Assembly: GCF_900119315.1 (NCBI RefSeq)
Contig: NZ_LT827010.1
Location: 1,192,501-1,256,500 of the forward strand
Length of the DNA: 64,000 bases
Origin: Actinoplanes sp. SE50/110
GTDB lineage: Bacteria; Actinomycetota; Actinomycetes; Mycobacteriales; Micromonosporaceae
Reading direction: 5' to 3'
Below are positions 37,793-46,634 of this stretch, in pieces; position 1 is the first letter of the stretch, and each line of letters starts with the position of its first letter. Under the pieces are notes generated by a model. That model was not told where the DNA came from, searched no databases, and saw only the letters and a list, made by a program, of their open reading frames with translations. Position numbers and translations under genes: made by a program.

Positions 37793-38350
37793 TCAGCTCG
37801 CCTGCGCCCGGGCGACCGCGGTGATCAATTCGTCGCGGGCGCGGGCCACCCGGGAGCGGATGGTGCCCACCGGCACCCCCTCCACCTCGGCCGCCTCCGC
37901 GTAGGACAGGCCGATCACCTGGGTCAGCACGAACGCCGTCCGCCGCTCGTCGCTCAGCCTGCTCAGCAGGTCCGCGCTGGTCATCCGGTGCGCCGGGTCG
38001 GGCGCCGGCGCCTCGGTCGCGGCCTGCGCGGCGAGCCGCACATCCAGCCGGCGGCGGCGCACCACGGCCCGCAGGTGGTCGGCGCAGGCACGCCGGGCGA
38101 TGCCGAGCAGCCAGGTGCGCACCGTGGACCGGCCCTGGAACGAGTCCAGCGCCCGGAACGCCCGCAGGAACGTCTCCTGGGTGAGGTCGTCCGCGGCGCC
38201 CGGGTCGACCAGCGCGGCGGTGAATCGCCACACCTCGGTCTGGGTGGCCCGCACGAACGCGGCCTGGGCGACCGGGTCGCCGGCGCGGGCGGCCAGCGCC
38301 AGCGCGGTGGTCTCGTCCGTCTCGTGCTCACCATCGGTCACGAGCCGCAT
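37793..38350 (-). CDS. ECF-family RNA polymerase sigma factor
   Basis: 185 aa from ATG 38350; GTG 38341 or GTG 38395 are alternatives. Region 2 (AADDLTQETFLRAFRALDSF) and region 4 (LTQVIGLSYAEAAEVEGVPV then GTIRSRVARARDEL) are clear. No anti-sigma gene lies directly beside it, unusual for ECF factors; the operon partners are membrane and thiol proteins, one of which could serve that role. Divergent from copCD, so it may direct the envelope copper/thiol response. Confidence 0.9.
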   Translation of the reverse strand: MRLVTDGEHETDETTALALAARAGDPVAQAAFVRATQTEVWRFTAALVDPGAADDLTQETFLRAFRALDSFQGRSTVRTWLLGIARRACADHLRAVVRRRRLDVRLAAQAATEAPAPDPAHRMTSADLLSRLSDERRTAFVLTQVIGLSYAEAAEVEGVPVGTIRSRVARARDELITAVARAQAS

Positions 38351-38436
38351 CGTACGCGCATCGTCCGGGACCCGAACCGGCCGCGTGTTGCGCACGTACC
38401 ACCCGCGTGTGGTCTTCCCGGAGGCGATCAGAGAGC

Positions 38437-40098
38437 ATGGCCGTCATGACCGTTGACCGACGCCGGGGCGCGACCGTTCTGCTCGGACTCCTGATCGGGC
38501 TGATCGGGGTCCTTCTCTCGGCCGGGCCGGCCAGCGCGCACGCGGCTCTGGTCAGCAGCGACCCGGGCACCGGCACGATCGTGCCGGACGCGCCGAACAA
38601 GGTGACCCTCACCTTCAGCGAGTCGGTGCAGCTGATCTCCGGCAAGATCCGGGTGGTCGCGCCCGACGGCTCCCGCGCCGACCAGGGCGATCCGGCGGTC
38701 GACGGCTCCCGGGTGACCATCCCGTTGCGCTCCGGCGGCGCCCGCGGGACCTACCTCGTCACCTTCCGGGTGATCTCCGCCGACTCGCACCCGGTCGGCG
38801 GCACGTTCAGCTATTCGGTGGGCGCGCCGTCGACGCCGCCCTCGGCGGACGACTCCGCGAACGTCAAGGTCGATCCGGTGGTCCGGACCCTCATCCCGGT
38901 CGGGAAATATCTGGGGTACGCCGGACTCGTGCTCCTGGTCGGGCCGGTGCTCGTGCTGGCCCTGCTGTGGCCGCAGCGGCTGTCCCGCCGCGGCCCCGGC
39001 CGGCTGATCTGGACCGGCATCGGCCTGGTCACCGGCAGCACCGTGCTGGCCATCTGGCTGCAGGCGCCGTACACGCTGGGCACCAGCCTCTTCGACGTCC
39101 GGGTCGGCGACCTGCGCGACGTGCTGGGCAGCACGTTCGGCGCGGTGATGCTGGTCCGGCTGGCGGTCGTGGTGGCCGCCGCGTTCCTGCTGCGCCCGCT
39201 GTTGGTCGGCGCGGGCGGCGAGTCCCGGCTCGACCTGGCGCTGCTCGGTGTCCTGGGGGTGGCCGCGCTGGCCACCTGGCCGCTGACCGGGCACCCGACC
39301 GCGTCCCCGGTGGCGGGCGTCTCGGTGGTGCTGGACGCGCTGCACCTGGCCGCCATGTCGGTGTGGCTCGGCGGGCTGGTCATGCTGTTCGCGTTCCTGC
39401 TGCCCCGGGCCAACGCACGGGAGCTGACCGCGATCCTGCCGATCTGGTCGCGCTGGGCGTTCACCGCGGTCGGCGCGCTGATCTTCGCCGGCGTGGTCCA
39501 GGCGCTGATCGAGATCTCCACCCTCAGCGGGCTGTTCACCAGCACGTACGGCCGGCTCATCCTGGTCAAGGCGGGTCTCGCCGCGCTGGTGGTGGGCATC
39601 GCGGCGTACTCCCGGAAACTGGTCAGGGACCGGACCGCCGAGGAGTCCCCGCGCGTCCTGCGCCGGATGGTGCTGGCCGAGCTCGCGGTCACCGCCGTGG
39701 TGCTCGGGGTCACCTCGGCGCTGGTGCAGATCGCGCCGCCACGCACCGCCGAGGCGTCGGAGAACACCACCACCGACACCACGGTTTCCCAGACGCTGAC
39801 CGAGAAGACCATGACGCTGCAGATGGACATCTATCCGGCGACCGTGGGCAACAACTCGATGCACGTGTATGCGTACACCCCGGACAACAAACCGCAGACG
39901 GTGCTGGAGTGGAAGGCGACCGCGGCGCTGCCGTCCGCGGGCATCGAACCGATCGAGGTTCCCCTGCTGCGGATCACCGACTTCCACGCGATCGGCGACT
40001 TCGCGCTGCCGCAGGCCGGCGACTGGACGTTCAAGTTCACCGCGCGCACGTCCGACATCGATCAGACCACCTTCACCGCGACGGTGAAAATCCGCTGA
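38437..40098 (+). CDS. CopC-CopD fusion copper-transport protein
   Basis: 553 aa from ATG 38437 (ATG 38446 is also possible). After a signal peptide ending ASA, the CopC domain starts HAALVSSDPGTG, where the N-terminal His is a copper ligand, and contains the SADSHPVGG motif. CopD follows, with eight or so membrane helices (about 150-430). The last 100 residues are an extracytoplasmic beta domain (KTMTLQMDIYPATVGNNSMH). Fusions of CopC and CopD import copper from outside, probably for oxidases such as the CtaD encoded in this window. Confidence 0.9.
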   Translation: MAVMTVDRRRGATVLLGLLIGLIGVLLSAGPASAHAALVSSDPGTGTIVPDAPNKVTLTFSESVQLISGKIRVVAPDGSRADQGDPAVDGSRVTIPLRSGGARGTYLVTFRVISADSHPVGGTFSYSVGAPSTPPSADDSANVKVDPVVRTLIPVGKYLGYAGLVLLVGPVLVLALLWPQRLSRRGPGRLIWTGIGLVTGSTVLAIWLQAPYTLGTSLFDVRVGDLRDVLGSTFGAVMLVRLAVVVAAAFLLRPLLVGAGGESRLDLALLGVLGVAALATWPLTGHPTASPVAGVSVVLDALHLAAMSVWLGGLVMLFAFLLPRANARELTAILPIWSRWAFTAVGALIFAGVVQALIEISTLSGLFTSTYGRLILVKAGLAALVVGIAAYSRKLVRDRTAEESPRVLRRMVLAELAVTAVVLGVTSALVQIAPPRTAEASENTTTDTTVSQTLTEKTMTLQMDIYPATVGNNSMHVYAYTPDNKPQTVLEWKATAALPSAGIEPIEVPLLRITDFHAIGDFALPQAGDWTFKFTARTSDIDQTTFTATVKIR

Positions 40099-40111
40099 TT
40101 CCCTTGTGCGA

Positions 40112-40144
40112 CAAAGGCCCGGTCTGTAACGGACCGGGCCTTTG
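40112..40144 (+). terminator. Terminator after copCD, 13-bp stem
   Basis: CAAAGGCCCGGTC (40112-40124) pairs perfectly with 40132-40144 around a 7-nt loop. It starts 14 bp after the stop. Confidence 0.85.
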
Positions 40145-40240
40145 CCGTATCTGTTGAGGGCTGCCTGCTCGTTTGACCACTTTGGGGATATTTGCCTCGG
40201 TATGGTGCGCGCAGTGGGGCCCGAGAAGGGGGAATGAACG

Positions 40241-43200
40241 ATGCGGCTGATCCGGCCGGTCCTCGGCATGCTGCTTTTGACGATCGGACTGCCCGCGCTG
40301 CTGGCCGGCGGATGCCTGTGGGCCGTCCTCCGGCACCGCGACGCCGGCGGCGCTTTCAGTGCTGAGCTGCAGCGACTCGACGCGCCCGGGTACGCGATCG
40401 TGGTACCGGACGTCGACCGGCTACTGCGCGACGACGCGTCGTTCGCCCGGATCGGCGGCACCGAATTGCGGGTCACCGCGCTCACCGCCGGCGGTCCCGC
40501 CTTCATCGGCCTGGCGCCGGCCGCCGATGTCGACGACTACCTGCGTGACGTTCCGCACACCGAGGTGAGCGGCGTCCAGGTCGGCACCGGCGAACTGCCG
40601 ATCACCGCCACCCGGGTCGACGGCTCGACCGGGCTGCCGTCCGCCCCCGGTCACCAGAGCTTCTGGACCAGCACCGGCGGTGGCGCGCTGCGCTGGACCC
40701 CGGAGACGGCCTCCGGCGACTACAGCCTGGTGATCATGAACGCGACCGGCGCCCGCGGCCTGCGCCTCGACGGCACCGTCGAAGCCCGCCCCGGCTGGCT
40801 CGACCCGGCCGCCTGGGCCCTGCTCACCCTCGGCGCCATCCTCCTGATGGCCGGTGTCGTGGTCCTGGCCACCCCCGGCCGCCGTCGCGACATCGTCTAC
40901 GTCGTCGAACCCAGCCAGGTCCCCGACCTGATGAAGGCGATCGGTGCGCCGCTGCCGATGCGTGCCCTGGAAGGCGGCACCACCGATGGCCTGAACCCGG
41001 CCGGTGCGCTCGCGCTGATGCGGCGTGGCCTGGTCGGATTCGGTCACGGCGACGACGCCGGCCACGCCGGCCTGCTGCAGCGCGCCTTCGGCCAGCGTCT
41101 CCCCGGCAGCCACCGCGACAGCGACACCCTCACCGGCGTCTTCGGGGGGCCGGACGGGGCGCACCGCCCGCGCACCCTGGCCGACTCGCAGCCGGCCCGG
41201 CCGCCGGCGCTGCCCCAGTTCGCCTGGCCGCCGAAGAAGGCCGGCGGCACGGAAGGCGAGCACCTCCCGGTCACCTCCGGATTGCGCGGTACGTCATCAG
41301 CCGCCTCCGCCTCGCACACCGCGACCAGCATCCGCCCCAACGCCCTGACCCCCGTGGTCCCCGGCGCTCTGCCCGTCCCGTCCCCGGCTTCCGCGACCGA
41401 GTCCGCTTCGGCGGGTTCAGCGCCGGCCGCGGGCCGGGCGGTCCCCTCCGGATCGTCGGCGGCCCCGGGTTCCGAGCCGATCGCCGACTCGGCGGCTTCG
41501 GGTCCGGCCGTGATGGACGGATCGGCGGCCCCCTGGGGTTCGATGGCCGACCCGGCCTCCGTGGACGTCGCCGGGGCCGCTGTGTTCGGGGCGGGCCGGA
41601 GCGCGCAATCCGCGGCGGCCGCTGTGTTCGCGGCGGGCCGGGGCGCGGAATCCGCGGCGGCCCCTGTGTCCATGACCGGTCAGGACGCGGAATCCGCATC
41701 CGGACCGGTGAAGGCCCCCGGCGGTGCACCGGGCAACCGGCAGCGGGCGGAAGCTCCGGCCGCCGGCCCGAACGCGACGGGCCTCGCCGGTGCCGCGGCA
41801 CCGGCGCTCACACCCGGCCGGCCGCTGGGCCTTCTCGGCGAGACACCGGCACCGGCCGGCCTGCCCGCCGCCCTGCCGGGCACCCGCCCCGACCGGCAGA
41901 GTCGCCGCCGGAACGCGGCCGCGGCCGACCTGCCGGAATTCCACGCCACCGCGGTCGGTGCCTGGGTGGCCCAGACTGCCCCGGAACGCGCCCGCCAGAC
42001 CGAGGCCCAGGCCGCCGCGGCCCTCCGCGAGGCAGCCCGCCACCGCGCGGCGCCCGCCACCGGGGTCACACCGGCGAAGCAGGCGGACACCGCGTTCCGG
42101 GCCGCACCATCCGACGCGGAACCTGCCGAAGCTGTTCCTGCTCAGCCGGTCGAGGCGACGTCGGTCGAGGCCGGGAAGCCCGAAGCCGTGACCGGCGGCG
42201 CTACGTCGGCCGCGGTCGTGCAGGGCGCGGCCATGACCGGCGGGCTTGCATCGACCGATGGCATGAATGCGGACGTCGCGCCGATCGAGGGTGCGAAGAC
42301 CCAAGCCGCGACGACCGAGGTCTCGCAGCCTGAGGGTGCGACGGTTGAGGTCTCGCAGCCTGAGGGTGCGACGGTTGATGGCACGTCGACCAGCGTTGAG
42401 CCGGCTGACGTGCAGTCCGGCGAGGTGGAGTCGGCCGAGGCCACGCGGCGCGGAGAAGGGAAGCCCGGGCACGGCCGCGGGGCCTGGCCGGCTCCGGCTC
42501 CCCGGCGGGTTGCGCTGCTCACCGGGCCGAGTGCTACCGACTGGTCGGCGACCGGACTGACCCGGATGGGCAGCAGCCGTCCCTCGCCCAAGTCCGCCGC
42601 TCACCCGTCGACCGCGGGATCACCCTCCCACGCCGGGTTCGAACCTGGTCGGCAGTCCAGCGCCGCTCGGTCCACTGACACCGTTGACGCTGCCGCCGAC
42701 GCCGCTGACACGTTTGACACCGCCGACACCGCCGTCGCCGCGGCGAAGCCGCAGGCCATGCCGTCGCGAGCCGCGATGGGCGCTGCCAAGATCGCCGTTG
42801 CGTCCGGAGCGGTCAAGGTCGCGGCCCCCAAGGACGCCTTGGACACCAAGGACGCCTTGGACACCAAGGACGCCTTGGACACCAAGGACGCCTTGGACAC
42901 CAAGGACGCCTTGGACACCAAGGACGCCTTGGACACCAAGGACGCCTTGGACACCAAGGACACCGAGATCGCGGATGCCGGGGACAGCAGGGCCGCCCTT
43001 ACAGGAACCGCCCCGAAGGCGGTGCCGGCTCAAGCTCCGGCCACGGAGCCCACCGCGAAGGAGGCCGTCACCACCGGCACGGCCGCCCCCGACGAGGCCG
43101 CTACCGCGACTGCCGTCACTTCTCCGGCTGACGCCGGCCCGGCCGCGAACCAGACGCCGACCACTGACCCGGCAGCCGGTGACACGGCCGCGACTGAGGT

Positions 43201-44767
43201 GTCGGCTTCAGGGACGGCGGTCTCGCCCGCATCTGCTGCGGGAGCTGTCGTCGAGGACGAGCCGGAATCGGTGGACACCGCGGCGGTCGACGGAGAGACT
43301 GCCGTCGAGGCCACCGCGGCGGTGACCGGGGATGCCCCGGCAATCGAGGGCGTGGTGTCCGGGACTGAGCAGCGGAACGCCTCGGGCGAGCCGGCTCCGG
43401 AGACCGAGAAGCGGGACGAACCGAAGACGCCGATCGTGCCGTTCCCGACTCGGCACCCGAGCACTCCCGCCCGGCCGGTGCCGTCCGCTCGGGTCGGTGA
43501 GCGCCGGCTGTCGATCCACGAGGCGGAGGCCGCTCCGGTCCCCGACACGGAAGCTGTTCCGGCCGAGCCCGCCCGCCCCGAGACCGAGAAACTGGTCGAG
43601 GCCGGCGGCTCCGCGGCCGTGGAGCTGGTCGAGACCGACAGCTCACAGACCGTGGAGCTGGTTGAGGCCGGCGGCTCCGCGGCCGTGAATGTGGTCGGGA
43701 CCGACAGCTCCCAGGCCGGGGAGCTGGTCGAGGCCGGCGGCTCCGCGGCCGTGGCGAAGGCTGAGGCCGGTGACTCCGCGGGGGCGAACCCGGTCTCCAG
43801 CGCATCCCAGACGGTGAAGGCCGGCGGGTCGGAGGGGGTGCCGTCCTCCGCGGCGGAGCGGCCCTCCCTCCATGCCGCTGAGGCCGGGATCGATGGCGAG
43901 GCGTCGGAGGTTCCGGGGAGCGCCGCGGAGTCGGACCGGCCGGGTGGCGAGGCGGGACCGCGGGCGGATGCGCTGGAGAAGGCGGGTAAGCCGGCGGTGA
44001 AGCGGGCCGAGCCGAAGCGGACCGCCGAGCCGGACCACCCGCTGTCCCGCGCCCAGGATCGTTTGAGCGGAGCTGCCGGCCGGCAGTCCGGGTCCGCCGT
44101 CGCCCGGAAGGTGCCGGCCGCCTGGCTCAAGGCGGCGGAGACGGTGGCCGCCCGCGCGGCCTCGCAGACGTCGGCCGACGAGCCCGCCGCCCCGGAATCT
44201 GCCGGATCCACGGAAACCCCGGCGGCATCGGGTGAGCCGTCCGCGGCTGGGACTGCCTCCGTCGGGTCCGGGGCCGGCTCGGTGGCGCCGGCCGTGGCCC
44301 AGGCCGCCGAGGTGTCGCCGGTGGCGCGGAAGCCTCGGCCCCGGACCGCCCGGCCGGCGGCCGAGAAGCCGGCCGTCGTCAGGCAGTCCGCTGGCACGTC
44401 GGACAGCGGCCAGCCTGCCGCACGGGGCGCCGCGGGCAGGACGGATGGCGTCCCGCAGTCTGGCCGCACCGGGGAAGAGGCCCGCGGTGCCGAGCAGGCT
44501 GTCGGTGCGCGGCAGGTCAGCGGCGCGGGGCAGGTTGGCGGCGCCGGGCAGGCCGACGGTGACGCTAAGGCTGCGGGCGCCGGGGAGGCCGGCGGCGCTG
44601 CGGACACCGGCGCTGTGGAAGTGGCGAAGCCGGCGCCGCGGATGCCGAATTATCGGGAGGAGGCGGCGGAGCTGCTGGCCGGGACCGGGGAGCCGAAGCG
44701 GCGCCGGGCGGCGGGCGGCCGCGGCTCGGCGCGCAACCGGGGCAAGGGGACGCCGGAACAGGGGTGA
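40241..44767 (+). CDS. Giant 1508-aa membrane-anchored Ala/Pro/Glu-rich repeat protein
   Basis: 1508 aa from ATG 40241, after GAAGGGGG. Helix 1 (about 8-31) and helix 2 (about 188-210) bracket an extracytoplasmic domain of about 155 residues. The remaining 1300 residues are cytoplasmic, low in hydrophobicity and probably disordered. That tail carries exact tandem repeats: two 10-aa units near 693-712, seven copies of DALDTK near 865-906 and three 22-aa units near 1118-1181. The last 50 residues are basic (KRRRAAGGRGSARNR), which could contact nucleic acid or membrane. No homologue is recognised. Codon use looks native. The function is unknown. Confidence 0.8.
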   Translation: MRLIRPVLGMLLLTIGLPALLAGGCLWAVLRHRDAGGAFSAELQRLDAPGYAIVVPDVDRLLRDDASFARIGGTELRVTALTAGGPAFIGLAPAADVDDYLRDVPHTEVSGVQVGTGELPITATRVDGSTGLPSAPGHQSFWTSTGGGALRWTPETASGDYSLVIMNATGARGLRLDGTVEARPGWLDPAAWALLTLGAILLMAGVVVLATPGRRRDIVYVVEPSQVPDLMKAIGAPLPMRALEGGTTDGLNPAGALALMRRGLVGFGHGDDAGHAGLLQRAFGQRLPGSHRDSDTLTGVFGGPDGAHRPRTLADSQPARPPALPQFAWPPKKAGGTEGEHLPVTSGLRGTSSAASASHTATSIRPNALTPVVPGALPVPSPASATESASAGSAPAAGRAVPSGSSAAPGSEPIADSAASGPAVMDGSAAPWGSMADPASVDVAGAAVFGAGRSAQSAAAAVFAAGRGAESAAAPVSMTGQDAESASGPVKAPGGAPGNRQRAEAPAAGPNATGLAGAAAPALTPGRPLGLLGETPAPAGLPAALPGTRPDRQSRRRNAAAADLPEFHATAVGAWVAQTAPERARQTEAQAAAALREAARHRAAPATGVTPAKQADTAFRAAPSDAEPAEAVPAQPVEATSVEAGKPEAVTGGATSAAVVQGAAMTGGLASTDGMNADVAPIEGAKTQAATTEVSQPEGATVEVSQPEGATVDGTSTSVEPADVQSGEVESAEATRRGEGKPGHGRGAWPAPAPRRVALLTGPSATDWSATGLTRMGSSRPSPKSAAHPSTAGSPSHAGFEPGRQSSAARSTDTVDAAADAADTFDTADTAVAAAKPQAMPSRAAMGAAKIAVASGAVKVAAPKDALDTKDALDTKDALDTKDALDTKDALDTKDALDTKDALDTKDTEIADAGDSRAALTGTAPKAVPAQAPATEPTAKEAVTTGTAAPDEAATATAVTSPADAGPAANQTPTTDPAAGDTAATEVSASGTAVSPASAAGAVVEDEPESVDTAAVDGETAVEATAAVTGDAPAIEGVVSGTEQRNASGEPAPETEKRDEPKTPIVPFPTRHPSTPARPVPSARVGERRLSIHEAEAAPVPDTEAVPAEPARPETEKLVEAGGSAAVELVETDSSQTVELVEAGGSAAVNVVGTDSSQAGELVEAGGSAAVAKAEAGDSAGANPVSSASQTVKAGGSEGVPSSAAERPSLHAAEAGIDGEASEVPGSAAESDRPGGEAGPRADALEKAGKPAVKRAEPKRTAEPDHPLSRAQDRLSGAAGRQSGSAVARKVPAAWLKAAETVAARAASQTSADEPAAPESAGSTETPAASGEPSAAGTASVGSGAGSVAPAVAQAAEVSPVARKPRPRTARPAAEKPAVVRQSAGTSDSGQPAARGAAGRTDGVPQSGRTGEEARGAEQAVGARQVSGAGQVGGAGQADGDAKAAGAGEAGGAADTGAVEVAKPAPRMPNYREEAAELLAGTGEPKRRRAAGGRGSARNRGKGTPEQG
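42317..42376 (+). repeat. 30-bp exact tandem duplication in the giant gene
   Basis: Two exact copies of a 30-bp unit (42317-42346 and 42347-42376), encoding EVSQPEGATV twice. In frame. Confidence 0.9.
42833..42958 (+). repeat. 18-bp tandem repeat, seven exact copies
   Basis: GACGCCTTGGACACCAAG is repeated seven times without a single change, encoding DALDTK units. The perfect identity indicates recent expansion, so copy number probably varies between strains. Confidence 0.95.
43592..43783 (+). repeat. 66-bp tandem repeat, about three copies
   Basis: Near-exact units begin at 43592, 43658 and 43724, each encoding LVEAGGSAAV followed by 12 more variable residues. Third copy is divergent at its end. 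Confidence 0.85.
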
Positions 44768-44796
44768 TCACGGCGTACCGCCGCAATCGGAAGTGA

Positions 44797-44828
44797 CCGC
44801 GAGGGCCATCGATCGATGGCCCTCGCGG
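44797..44828. terminator. 32-bp perfect palindrome after the giant gene
   Basis: CCGCGAGGGCCATCGA followed by its exact reverse complement, with no spacer. It lies 29 bp after the giant gene stop and probably acts as a terminator hairpin, but a palindrome with no spacer is also a possible protein-binding site. Confidence 0.55.
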
Positions 44829-44862
44829 CTTCGGTGCGGGCGGTGGGGTTGCCGGGAAGCCG

Positions 44863-44903
44863 AAAAGGGGCCCTCCGCGCTGCCGACGTGGAGGGCCCCT
44901 TTT
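44863..44903. terminator. Hairpin terminator, 14-bp stem
   Basis: AAAAGGGGCCCTCC (44863-44876) pairs exactly with 44890-44903, with a 13-nt loop and a 3' TTTT; it would work in both directions. It is the second terminator between the giant gene and orn. The rest of this 305-bp gap (44904-45072) holds no gene and presumably the orn promoter. Confidence 0.85.
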
Positions 44904-45072
44904 ACCGGGGGGAACGGAGTAACCGAAGGGGGGCTTCGTCCGTTAATCACACTTTACCCCCTCAACCGCCCAACCGGTAAGGGGACCCACTAAAGCGGAC
45001 ATACAACGCGAATGTTCGCTGAGGTGACACTCGCGTCGAACAACCGCGTGGGTTGCGGCGTACGCTGTCCGG

Positions 45073-45663
45073 GTGGCGGATCTTCTGGTGTGGATCGACT
45101 GTGAGATGACCGGTCTCGACCTCGGCAAGGACAAGTTGATCGAGGTCGCGGCGCTGGTCACCGATCCCGATCTCAATGTGCTCGGCGACGGTGTCGACCT
45201 GGTCATCCACGCCGACGACGCGGCGCTCGACGCGATGCCGCCGGTGGTGCGCGACATGCACGCCAAGTCGGGGCTGACCGAGGAGGTGCGCCGCTCGGTG
45301 CTGACCATGGCGGAGGCCGAGGAGCAGATCCTGGCGTACGTCAAGGAGCATGTGCCGAATCCCCGCACCGCCCCGCTGTGCGGCAATTCGATCGCCACCG
45401 ACCGTGGCTTCCTGGCCCGGGACATGCCCGCGCTCGACGCCCACCTGCACTACCGGATGATCGACGTCTCCTCGATCAAGGAGTTGTGCCGCCGCTGGTT
45501 CCCGCGGGTGTATTTCGGTCAGCCGGCCAAGGGCCTGTCGCACCGCGCGCTCGCCGACATCCGGGAGAGCATCCGCGAGCTGGAGTATTACCGCCGCACC
45601 GTCTTCGTCCCGCCGCCCGGCCCGGACGTGGAGACCGCCAAGGCGGTCGCCGCCGACCTCTGA
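45073..45663 (+). CDS. orn: Oligoribonuclease
   Basis: 196 aa from GTG 45073. DEDDh exonuclease: [20 protein letters not shown] (D and E of motif I), [19 protein letters not shown] (motif II) and [20 protein letters not shown] (histidine and aspartate of motif III). It degrades 2-5-nt RNAs, including pGpG from cyclic-di-GMP breakdown. It precedes tRNA-His, a usual actinobacterial order. Confidence 0.97.
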   Translation: MADLLVWIDCEMTGLDLGKDKLIEVAALVTDPDLNVLGDGVDLVIHADDAALDAMPPVVRDMHAKSGLTEEVRRSVLTMAEAEEQILAYVKEHVPNPRTAPLCGNSIATDRGFLARDMPALDAHLHYRMIDVSSIKELCRRWFPRVYFGQPAKGLSHRALADIRESIRELEYYRRTVFVPPPGPDVETAKAVAADL

Positions 45664-45754
45664 ACGCGCCACGCGGTAACCCGCTCGACGGCGGCCCGGG
45701 GCGGGCGGCTATGATTAGCCGGCAACACGGGAACAGCTTTCCCGTGCGGGCATG

Positions 45755-45830
45755 GTGGTCGTAGCTCAGTTGGTAGAGCACCTGGTTGTGGTCCAGGGGG
45801 TCGCGGGTTCAAGTCCCGTCGATCACCCCA
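45755..45830 (+). tRNA. tRNA-His, anticodon GTG
   Basis: GTGGTCG pairs with CGATCAC (one G-U), discriminator C, and the CCA is encoded (45828-45830). Anticodon loop TTGTGGT gives GTG. A G at 45754 fits the G-1 of tRNA-His. Its 3' 48 bases form the left attachment repeat of the adjacent element and remain functional. Confidence 0.97.
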
Positions 45831-45832
45831 TG
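45783..45832 (+). repeat. Left attachment site (attL), 50-bp direct repeat
   Basis: Bases 45783-45832 are identical to 48835-48884. The repeat covers the anticodon loop to the CCA end of tRNA-His plus TG. Bases beyond it differ on both sides (C versus T before, T versus C after). Confidence 0.93.
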
Positions 45833-45845
45833 TGAAGTGCAGGTC

Positions 45846-45879
45846 AGAGGCCCTGATCGCGAAAGCGGTCAGGGCCTCT
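45846..45879. terminator. Terminator next to attL
   Basis: AGAGGCCCTGATCGC (45846-45860), GAAA loop, then its partner at 45865-45879 (one G-U). It lies between tRNA-His and the convergent integrase remnant and could serve both. Confidence 0.8.
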
Positions 45880-45884
45880 CCCTG

Positions 45885-46620
45885 TTAGGCGTCCGAATTT
45901 GGGAGCGGATTGGGAGCGGACGCCTCTCGAGGGAGCGTCTTCAGGGCTGCGGCAAGCAACGGAACGGCCGAGGTGAGCGGCAGCGCCGCGCGGGCTCTGA
46001 GTGACTCCTCCCACCGCAGTTGAAGCGCGGCGCGGATCCGCTCCAGCATCCGATCCGTGACGTGGCTGTAGATCCCGTGCATGCCCGGCACCTCATGCCC
46101 CATCTGCTGGGACTGAGCCACGTACGGGATCTCGTCCTCGTCCATCCACGTCTGATAGCCGTGCCGCATGCCGTGCGGGGTGAGGTCGCACAGGACCGGC
46201 AACCAGGACGCCAGCCGCGACTCGTCGGTCACGCGCGGGCGACCCCGACCCTGCGAGAGCTCGTATGGCTCGCCCGGGGCAACGGCCGGCCATGCCGGCA
46301 GCGGCTTGCCTGGCCACGGGAACTGATGGTCAACCAGAACCGGCATGCGGGGCATGCGGGGCCGGCGGGGAGCGCGCTGCGGATACCAGCCATCGGCGGC
46401 CGGCCGGAAAATCCGCTCGCTGACGTTCGAACGACGGTAGTGCGCGCTTTCGGCAGTCGCGAACGCATACTCGCCGCCCGTGCACCACGGAATCCGGGAG
46501 TCATCTTCGACCCGTGGAACGCAAGGGCACTTGAGCGGGACACCCGAGGCCAGATGACGCTGTAACAGGCCGTTCAGGAACGGGGGAGTGGCCACGGTGC
46601 GCATGGAGCCGTCCTTGAGC
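45885..46620 (-). pseudogene. Tyrosine recombinase (integrase), N-terminally truncated
   Basis: About 245 C-terminal codons are open. Catalytic parts remain: LTPHGMRHGYQTWM (HxxR box), MGHEVPGMHGIYSHVT, with the nucleophilic tyrosine in GIYSHVT. Family proteins are about 400 residues or more; the N-terminal arm-binding and core-binding domains are absent. The frame meets the IS701-like remnant at about 46620-46637, so that insertion probably removed the 5' part. It reads towards tRNA-His, as the integrase of an element in that site should. Confidence 0.85.
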
Positions 46621-46634
46621 CTGCCCCGGCCCCC

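Noticed and set aside
38428..40506. 692-codon minus-strand frame opposite copCD
   Set aside because: Antisense shadow; crosses the clear copCD terminator.
42833..42958. CRISPR array
   Set aside because: 18-bp units are directly tandem with no spacers, in frame inside a coding sequence; no cas genes in the window.
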